Shown here one piece after another: positions 53,076-58,518 of a stretch of DNA of 58,518 nucleotides; the first letter of the stretch is position 1; the number at the start of each line of letters is the position of its first letter. The notes under the pieces were generated by a model, which saw only the letters and a list, made by a program, of their open reading frames with translations, was not told the DNA's origin and ran no database searches. The position numbers and the translations under genes were made by a program. This stretch comes from Pontiellaceae bacterium. Its GTDB lineage: Bacteria; Verrucomicrobiota; Kiritimatiellia; Kiritimatiellales; Pontiellaceae. The stretch spans positions 1 through 58,518 of the forward strand of contig JAFGWS010000093.1 of the NCBI GenBank assembly GCA_016937035.1, written 5' to 3'.

Positions 53076-53555
53076 TTATTGTTCTGCGTATATGTCTTTG
53101 GTTTTTTCCAGATTAATAACCTCTGGTTGTACATGAACGTATTTCTCAAATGGTTTGTTTAGATATCCTTCGAACGGAATGGTCTGTTGTCCTTCTTCAT
53201 CAATCAAATATACTCGGTCTGTTTTTGGATTGAAGCTTGGGCAGTTGATGTAAAAAACCATATTTCCATTTTTTATCATCTCAATTCCGCTGTCGTGAAC
53301 TGCACCTAAAACTTCACTTAATGATATTTCAACGATCATGTCCGTTTTGTTTGTCGTGAACTGAACGGTTGGCTTGCAATAAAGCGTCGAGCTGCACATA
53401 GATGTTTCACCAAATTCAACAACTAGATCATCTTCTAGAATATGGAATTTCAATGTGTGGAATTTATCTCTGCTCATTTGGGTAGGCTGAAATTGAATGC
53501 AGCCTGAAATTCCAAGAAGGATGATCAACGTGAATGCTGTGAAGACTGTTTTCAT
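53076..53555 (-). CDS. AT-rich lipoprotein of unknown function (159 aa)
   Basis: A 159-residue protein with a lipoprotein signal: MKTVFTAFTLIILLGISGC|I (Cys19). The mature part is mixed beta/polar, for example TLKFHILEDDLVVEFGETSM and IVEISLSEVLGAVHDSGIEM, with three further Cys residues that could form disulphides. No family is recognised. The gene is notably AT-rich and lies between the palindrome cluster and a GC-rich operon, so recent transfer is plausible. The first ATG is supported by the signal peptide; the ribosome site is weak. Confidence 0.7.
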   Translation of the reverse strand: MKTVFTAFTLIILLGISGCIQFQPTQMSRDKFHTLKFHILEDDLVVEFGETSMCSSTLYCKPTVQFTTNKTDMIVEISLSEVLGAVHDSGIEMIKNGNMVFYINCPSFNPKTDRVYLIDEEGQQTIPFEGYLNKPFEKYVHVQPEVINLEKTKDIYAEQ

Positions 53556-53669
53556 TTATTATTACATGTAGAACAATAAATCATCGGATATATCTTTTAT
53601 GAAATAGTCAAGCGGGGCCCATCGCCGTACGCTGGGAACACAGGGCTCCCCACCATTCGCCGACGGGAT

Positions 53670-54584
53670 CTACAGCTGACACATCCTTTTGAAGGCGTCG
53701 AGGCGCTCGTCGATCTGCTTGCGGTCGAGGCCGATGAGCCGCTCCAGACTGAATTCTTCGACGCCGAAGGAGGCTACGATGGTGCCGTAGGCAAGTGCGC
53801 TGCGGATGGACGCAAGGTCGGTTTTTCCGGAGGCAGCGAGTGCGCCCATAAATCCGCCCGCAAAGGTGTCGCCCGCACCGGTGGGATCTTTAAAGCTGGC
53901 GAGCGGGAAGGCGTGGAGCAGGAAGATTGCTTCTTTGGAGAAGAGCATAGAGCCGTTTCCGCCTTTTTTGATAAGGACATATTCGGGGCCGAGTTCGAGC
54001 AGCGCGTGTGCAGCCTTCACGAGAGAGCGTTCGCCGGTAAAGAGTTCCGCTTCAGATTCGTTGAGGGTGAGCATGTGGCATTTGCTGATGACCTTTTCGA
54101 GGTCGGGACGGTCCACGTTGATCCAGAGGTCCATGGTGTCGATCAGGATAAAACGCGGGTTATGCACCTGTTCGAGGACGTGGAGCTGAAGCGCGGGGTG
54201 AATATTGCCGAGGAAAAGATAGGGCGCTTTGCGGTATTTTTCGGGCAGCTCGGGCGAGAAGGTTTCGAAGACGTTGAGCTCGGTGGAGAGCGTACGGCGG
54301 TTATCCATGTTTTCTTCGTAAACGCCCGACCAGCGGAAGGTTTTTCCTTCAACGGTCTGGAGCCCTTTGAGATCGATGTTCATCTTGGTCCAGGCATCGC
54401 GGTATTCCTGCGGGAAATCGGTGCCGACGACGCCGACCATGCCGGTGTGGGCGAAGAACGAGGCGGCGGCACAGGCAAAGCTGGCGGAACCTCCAAGGAT
54501 TTCTTCCTGCTTTTCAGCGGGGGTTTCGATGGTGTCGATTCCAATGGAACCTACGATGGTCAGATCTACGTTGTTGTCTTGCAT
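53670..54584 (-). CDS. PfkB-family sugar/nucleoside kinase
   Basis: A 304-residue ribokinase-fold kinase. Start at 54584 (MQDNNVDLTIVGSIGIDTIE) follows GGAG. PfkB signature 1 is LGGSASFACAAASFFAHTG (about 33-51) and signature 2 DPTGAGDTFAGGFMGALA (about 235-252), with the catalytic Asp in G-A-G-D. Other features: FILIDTMDLWINV and MLTLNESEAELFTG. Substrate could be ribose, adenosine or an aminoimidazole riboside. It lies 15 bases after the HAD-UbiA gene, which makes a phosphoribosyl- or sugar-type substrate worth testing. Confidence 0.9.
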   Translation of the reverse strand: MQDNNVDLTIVGSIGIDTIETPAEKQEEILGGSASFACAAASFFAHTGMVGVVGTDFPQEYRDAWTKMNIDLKGLQTVEGKTFRWSGVYEENMDNRRTLSTELNVFETFSPELPEKYRKAPYLFLGNIHPALQLHVLEQVHNPRFILIDTMDLWINVDRPDLEKVISKCHMLTLNESEAELFTGERSLVKAAHALLELGPEYVLIKKGGNGSMLFSKEAIFLLHAFPLASFKDPTGAGDTFAGGFMGALAASGKTDLASIRSALAYGTIVASFGVEEFSLERLIGLDRKQIDERLDAFKRMCQL

Positions 54585-54599
54585 ATTGAACTCCAAGTT

Positions 54600-56021
54600 T
54601 TACATAGCCAGCAGAATGGCGATCACGCCGATTGCGCCGACGAGATAGGTTTGCGGGTCTTTCGCGGCAAAGGCGAGTGGGTCGTCGTCCACTTTTCCGC
54701 GCCAGGCCAGATGCCAGATGCGCGTTATCCAGTAGAGCAGCAGCGGGCAAAAGAGCCAGAGAATGTGCGGTCGGTTGTAGAGTTTCGTAACTTTTTCGCT
54801 GCCGAGATATAGGGTGAAGACGAATACCGCAATGTAACCGGCGGCCGTGCCGAAAGACTGCAGCAGCGGCAGATCATCGCGCCGATAACCGCGCTCGCGC
54901 TTGGTGTGGTCGATCGACTCCTCGCTCTCCATTTCTCGTAGCTCAGAAACCCGCTTAACGAGCGCCAGGCTGAGGAAGAGAAAGATGGAAAACTCAATAA
55001 ACCATTCGGACGAGGGATTTCCGGTGCTGACGGAGCCGGCAAAGATGCGCATCGTGTAGAGGATCGCAAGCGTGAGCACATCGGCGATTGGAATCTGTTT
55101 CAGGCGCCAGGAGTAGAGCGTAGTGATTATGTAATAGGTGAGGATTACGCCGGTAAAAGTCGGAGAGAGGAAAAGGCCGATGCCAACACTGGCTGCAAAG
55201 AGAATCGGGATCATCAGGATGCCGAGTGTGATCGGCAGCTCACCGGCGGCAAAGGGGCGACTGCATTTGCGCGGATGGTGCTGGTCAGCGCTGAGATCAA
55301 ACAGGTCGTTCAGGATGTAGATCGTTGAGGCGGCCAGGCTGAAAGAGAAAAAGGCCAGCAGGGAATCGATGATGCAGCGTGGGTCGGTGAAGCGGTGTGC
55401 CAGCAGCATCGGCGAGAAAATGAGTACATTTTTAAGCCACTGACGGCAGCGCATAGCTTTGATGAGCATACGGAAGAAGGGGCGGCGCTCTTCGAAAATA
55501 TGGTCGGCCTTGTCCGCGTACGCTTTTTTCGCGGTTGTACTGGGATTAACAAGAATCACCTCTTCGGCGGCGTCCCAGAGGGGGAAGTCGGCGGCGTCGT
55601 TACCCGCATAGGCAAATCGATCAAAGCGTTCGCGGATGGCTTCCAGTTTGCGGTTGTTCCGCAAATTGTGCTCTGCGCAGCTGGCGATCATTTCGGAAAA
55701 GAGGCCCAAATGATCAGCGACGGCTTCGGCGGTTCGATAATTTGAGGCGGTGGCGAGAACGAGTTTGCGTCCATCGGCGTGTTCTTTACGCAGCCACTTC
55801 AGGAAGGATTGGTTATAGGGAAGTGCCGGAGCATCGAGCGCGACGCGCTGCATGACCTGATCTTTGAGATGAGCCTTGCCTTTCAGATACCACCCCGGAA
55901 TGCGGAAGATGCTCATGAAATCGCGACGCAGCAGGAGAAAGAGCGCCTGGTGCAGCGTGTCAATCTTTACCAGCGTTCCGTCGAGATCGACGCACAGCGG
56001 AATGGATTCTTTATGGCTCAT
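54600..56021 (-). CDS. HAD-phosphatase/UbiA prenyltransferase fusion (DPPR-synthase-like)
   Basis: A 473-residue fusion. Residues 1-180 are a HAD phosphatase: D-L-D nucleophile in LCVDLDGTLVKID, LVLATASNYRTAEAVA, and FAYAGNDAADFPLWDAAEEV. Residues about 195-473 are a UbiA-type polyprenyl transferase with RCRQWLKNVLIFSPML, the first Asp motif NDLFDLSADQHHPRKCSRPF, and nine or so hydrophobic helices. The H-P-x-K-x-x-R-P-x-A-A-G pattern is shared with mycobacterial DPPR synthase (Rv3806c family), which moves phosphoribose to polyprenyl phosphate; the HAD part could be the phosphatase for the product. It overlaps fxsA by 4 bases. Confidence 0.88.
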   Translation of the reverse strand: MSHKESIPLCVDLDGTLVKIDTLHQALFLLLRRDFMSIFRIPGWYLKGKAHLKDQVMQRVALDAPALPYNQSFLKWLRKEHADGRKLVLATASNYRTAEAVADHLGLFSEMIASCAEHNLRNNRKLEAIRERFDRFAYAGNDAADFPLWDAAEEVILVNPSTTAKKAYADKADHIFEERRPFFRMLIKAMRCRQWLKNVLIFSPMLLAHRFTDPRCIIDSLLAFFSFSLAASTIYILNDLFDLSADQHHPRKCSRPFAAGELPITLGILMIPILFAASVGIGLFLSPTFTGVILTYYIITTLYSWRLKQIPIADVLTLAILYTMRIFAGSVSTGNPSSEWFIEFSIFLFLSLALVKRVSELREMESEESIDHTKRERGYRRDDLPLLQSFGTAAGYIAVFVFTLYLGSEKVTKLYNRPHILWLFCPLLLYWITRIWHLAWRGKVDDDPLAFAAKDPQTYLVGAIGVIAILLAM

Positions 56022-56428
56022 AAGTCGTTGGGGCCACGGACATGAATTGCTATATGACTGTTGCGCACCTTTTCTTCCAGCTTTTTCCGGATCCATCCTC
56101 GGATTGCTTTGCGGACAAAGGGGATGAGCAGGGCAAAACCGACGGTGTCGGTGATGAGGCCGGGCGTGATCAGAAAGGCTCCGGCGATCAGCAGCATAAT
56201 GCCGTCGATCATCTGCGGGGCGGGGGTATTGCCGCGCTGCATCTCCTGCCTGATTTTAAAGAGCAGGGCGACGCCCTGCCGTCGGACCATGGTGGCGCCG
56301 ACCACGCCGGTCAGCACAACCAACAGGACCGTAGGGCCGAAGCCGATCAATCGATCCACTTTGATCAGGAGCACCAATTCAATGATCGGCAGTCCGATAA
56401 AGAGAGCGATGAGGTATTGAAGCGGCAT
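56018..56428 (-). CDS. fxsA: FxsA-family membrane protein
   Basis: A 136-residue membrane protein. FxsA features: PIIELVLLIKVDRLIGFGPT, VLTGVVGATMVRRQGVALLF and LLIAGAFLITPGLITDTVGF, giving four hydrophobic segments and a basic tail (KAIRGWIRKKLEEKVRN). In E. coli FxsA overexpression lets phage T7 escape F exclusion; the ordinary function is unknown. It overlaps the HAD-UbiA gene by 4 bases and follows the PpiD/SurA-like gene by 12. Confidence 0.92.
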   Translation of the reverse strand: MPLQYLIALFIGLPIIELVLLIKVDRLIGFGPTVLLVVLTGVVGATMVRRQGVALLFKIRQEMQRGNTPAPQMIDGIMLLIAGAFLITPGLITDTVGFALLIPFVRKAIRGWIRKKLEEKVRNSHIAIHVRGPNDL

Positions 56429-56440
56429 AAGCCCAACCTG

Positions 56441-58177
56441 TTATTTGGTGAGCAGGTCTTCCAGTGCGGCTTCTTTCCGCAGATTTGCTACCCATGCGCG
56501 GCTGAGGTTCTGCGCCTGCTTGGAGAGGATATCATTTTTTATTTTCGTCAATTCTTCTTCCGTGGCAGCAGAGAAATCAGCAGGTGTTTTGTTGGTTGCA
56601 TAAGCCACCGCATATTCCGAAACGGTTTCGCCAGCCTCCTCTTCCGGCTCTATGGTTCGGAGGATAAGCTTATCCGAAAGGGTTCCTGGCTCCATGGTAT
56701 AGGTTTGTGAGGCAATGAGCAATTCGTTGTAATCTTCCGGCAGGTTTGCGACGGAGAAGGGGCCTATGGATGCGATTTCAAAATCCACTTGGGCGCCGGT
56801 TTCGGCCGCTTTAACTGCTTCGACAGCTTCTTCGAAGGAGCTGCCGTTTTTCATGGCTTCCTGTACCGCAGAAAGAACCTCTCTGGCCTTTTCCTGATAC
56901 GCATTTTCGACAGCTTCATCTGTTGCTGCCTGAGTGACCAGGTGCTCAACTTCTTCATAGGTTTCCGGAAGAGTGGATTCATTGATTTCAATGCACTCCA
57001 ACAGATAAACCGCATTTTCCAGAGGAAGAATATCCGTATAACACGTGTAGGGGGATTGAGCGCGTGTTGTCGGGATTCTGAACGCATATTGGGTCAGCGT
57101 AAATGCATTATCGATCGATTCATCCACGTCGTCGAGGGGGTCGGTCCAGGGAATCGCTGCGGAAGTAGTGACCGGGATGTCGTTTGCATCAGCCAGCTCT
57201 TTGATTGACAGGATTCCTTTGCCCAGCTGTTTGAAAAACCGGGCCGCTTCAGCATAGGCTTTATCCCGTCCCTTGTATTTGGTTAGTTCAGCAACAATTA
57301 CGTCCCGGACTTCTTCCATCGGCTTGTACGTCGGTTCCGTTTCTTCTGTGTCGTCCTCTTCTTCCGAGGAGTCAACCAGGTAGTCGGATTTGGTTGCTTC
57401 ATAGTACTGCGAAATCTCTTCTTCGGTGATCGCTACATCATTGGTGTAATCAGATACCGGGAAAGCAACAAACTGAATGACTCGGGTTTCCGGATAAGCA
57501 AAGTCGCTCAAATGTTCCTCAAAATAATTTTTCTTGTACTCGGGCGTTACTTCCGGCTCAGGGGCCAGCTCTCGCGGAATTGAGGTGTAAGCGACCGTCA
57601 GCATATCATTCCGCTGATGGTAGAGCTCCTCAATATCGTTCTTTGAGGCCAGTGCGCCCATCATTGACAGCGGCTCAAGCATCCGAATGGTCAGATATTC
57701 CCTCCCAAAATCATAAAACTCATCTTCGGTGATATAGATGTCATGCGCTGGAAGCAGGGTTTCAAAGAATTCGTTATAACGATCTTGGTCAATTTTTCCG
57801 CTTGCGTTTTTAAACTCGAGATCGGTGAGGATGAACTCGTTGACTTGATCATCTGTCGCACGAATGCCCAGTTGTTCCGCTTTTTTCAGTTCCATCAAAC
57901 GGAACCAAGTCTCTTCTGTTATCGCCTCGTTGGGAAGCGTCTGCCGGTTAATAAGATAGTGTAGGCGGGCGTTTCGCTGAGCGGTTCGAAACTCCTGGAA
58001 GGATACTTTTTCTCCGAAAATTTTTCCGGCCGTATCGTCTCCGCTTCTTGCACTGCCTCCATCGGATCTTGCTCCGTTGAACGCAAAAATAAACGCTACG
58101 CTGATCAGCACTGCGAAAGCGCCCCAAACCTTCTTTGATTGCACGAGTTTGTGAAATTTTGAAATCATCATTGCCAT
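56441..58177 (-). CDS. PpiD/SurA-like periplasmic chaperone, membrane-anchored
   Basis: A 578-residue protein. Start at 58177, after GGGAGAGGACGACAACC; an upstream frame adds 63 residues of repeat-derived sequence and is rejected. One N-terminal membrane helix (about 16-35, VWGAFAVLISVAFIFAFNG), a SurA_N-type chaperone region with KIFGEKVSFQEFRTAQRNAR and LMELKKAEQLGIRATDDQVN, and C-terminal helix-rich halves. A parvulin PPIase core is not evident; the middle third (about 245-440) is acidic (VDSSEEEDDTEETEPTYKPM). It resembles PpiD/SurA relatives of other PVC bacteria. It would assist folding of exported proteins. First gene of the run ending with the PfkB gene. Confidence 0.82.
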   Translation of the reverse strand: MAMMISKFHKLVQSKKVWGAFAVLISVAFIFAFNGARSDGGSARSGDDTAGKIFGEKVSFQEFRTAQRNARLHYLINRQTLPNEAITEETWFRLMELKKAEQLGIRATDDQVNEFILTDLEFKNASGKIDQDRYNEFFETLLPAHDIYITEDEFYDFGREYLTIRMLEPLSMMGALASKNDIEELYHQRNDMLTVAYTSIPRELAPEPEVTPEYKKNYFEEHLSDFAYPETRVIQFVAFPVSDYTNDVAITEEEISQYYEATKSDYLVDSSEEEDDTEETEPTYKPMEEVRDVIVAELTKYKGRDKAYAEAARFFKQLGKGILSIKELADANDIPVTTSAAIPWTDPLDDVDESIDNAFTLTQYAFRIPTTRAQSPYTCYTDILPLENAVYLLECIEINESTLPETYEEVEHLVTQAATDEAVENAYQEKAREVLSAVQEAMKNGSSFEEAVEAVKAAETGAQVDFEIASIGPFSVANLPEDYNELLIASQTYTMEPGTLSDKLILRTIEPEEEAGETVSEYAVAYATNKTPADFSAATEEELTKIKNDILSKQAQNLSRAWVANLRKEAALEDLLTK

Positions 58178-58518
58178 GGTTGTCGTCCTCTCCCTTTCCA
58201 ATAGTTGTAAAAGAACCCGCAAACCGTACAGATTGAGCGGGGTCGGGTCAATCGGGAACTCACATGTTTGTGCGTTGTGTGTTCCGCACAACGTTCTGCA
58301 GATCACAGAAAAGCTTCCGTCGCAAGACGCGACGTCCCCGTCGCGTGAAGAAGAGAGCGAGTCCATTCATCATCGCTGTAGCGAAAGGAGAATAAACCTG
58401 GCAAAAAACACTCGTTCCGGGGCCAGTTGGCTGGCGCGCGACAACTACATTTACTGACCAACGACAATTACACTTACCGGTGATTTAACCGATGATCAGC
58501 TCATTTTCTGAGGAGGGA
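58178..58518. other. Gene-free region with a palindrome, and a ribosome site at the window end
   Basis: ACGCGACG-TCCC-CGTCGCGT (58327-58346) is a perfect 8-bp hairpin related to the element in cmoB. The stretch CGACAACTACATTTACTG and its near-copy CGACAATTACACTTACCG (58439-58478) form a short direct repeat. TGAGGAGGGA at 58509-58518 looks like the ribosome site of a plus-strand gene that starts beyond the window. Confidence 0.55.

Noticed and set aside
53076..53555. The AT-rich lipoprotein gene considered as a third cassette-type unit
   Set aside because: Neither flank contains the 36-base element or the CATCAAG...GGACTGAG element.
58176..58457. A plus-strand frame ending in ...TRSGASWLARDNYIY
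   Set aside because: It spans the palindrome and repeats, has no start codon with a ribosome site, and its end coincides with a short DNA direct repeat.

Overview
The window looks like a chromosomal segment of a Gram-negative member of the PVC group, most likely Kiritimatiellota (Pontiella/Tichowtungia-like). This is inferred from content, not from a marker gene: a PEP-CTERM surface protein, a 1462-residue parallel beta-helix protein ending in a calcium-binding Asp-rich module, a decayed BspA-type leucine-rich repeat gene, secreted GH10 and GH43 glycan hydrolases, a FloA/NfeD locus, and several families of short palindromic and 'everyday' dispersed repeats. Secretin and lipoprotein genes imply an outer membrane. 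No rRNA, CRISPR array or phage is present. There is one tRNA (Arg, anticodon TCG) and the edge of an IS630-type transposase.

Layout. 1-1781: IS630 edge, hairpins, PEP-CTERM protein. 1904-7924 (minus): a probable seven-gene run nfeD - bactofilin-like membrane protein - floA - hypothetical - inositol-phosphatase-like - cmoA - cmoB, joining membrane-microdomain genes to the tRNA wobble-uridine pathway. 8270-11111: LRR fragment and ptsP (EI-Ntr). 11351-13192: a 59-residue gene with its own promoter and terminator, then a cysteine-peptidase-like gene broken by two frameshifts. 13319-17084: NicO/TauE-like transporter, endonuclease/phosphatase-fold protein, and a GNAT + RLAN/ATP-grasp peptide-ligase pair. 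17372-23637: GH10 xylanase with a Gly/Pro/Ala-rich insertion inside the barrel, and the giant beta-helix protein. 24086-28064: ppnP, pyk, slyX, a PAS-SpoIIE phosphatase and a DUF1573 protein. 28065-33566: two AT-rich orphan membrane-protein genes with matching flanking repeats, LysE-type exporter, a TPR-like secreted protein. 33567-39834: hemerythrin, then the most notable locus: a compact secretin, a long coiled-coil lipoprotein adaptor, a LolD/MacB-type ATPase and a MacB/FtsX-type permease in one tight operon, followed by an SDR. 39982-47961: DUF2062-like/AsmA-like fusion, tpx, PA14-like membrane protein, tRNA-Arg, RluA-type synthase, YhcH/NanQ-like protein, ligA. 48422-50289: sigma-54 promoter, amtB, a PII gene lacking the Tyr51 uridylylation site, strong terminator. 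50600-53555: GH43 arabinanase-like enzyme, accessory sandwich protein, hairpin cluster, AT-rich lipoprotein gene. 53670-58177 (minus): PpiD/SurA-like chaperone, fxsA, HAD-UbiA prenyltransferase fusion, PfkB kinase.

Best candidate for an undescribed system: 34387-39042. The genes predict a MacAB-like tripartite exporter in which a secretin replaces TolC as the outer-membrane channel. Second-rank candidates are the two gene-plus-flank units at 28092-28611 and 32203-32962, the palindromic element read in frame inside cmoB, and the frameshifted cysteine-peptidase-like gene. All function calls come from reading motifs by eye; no database search was run.
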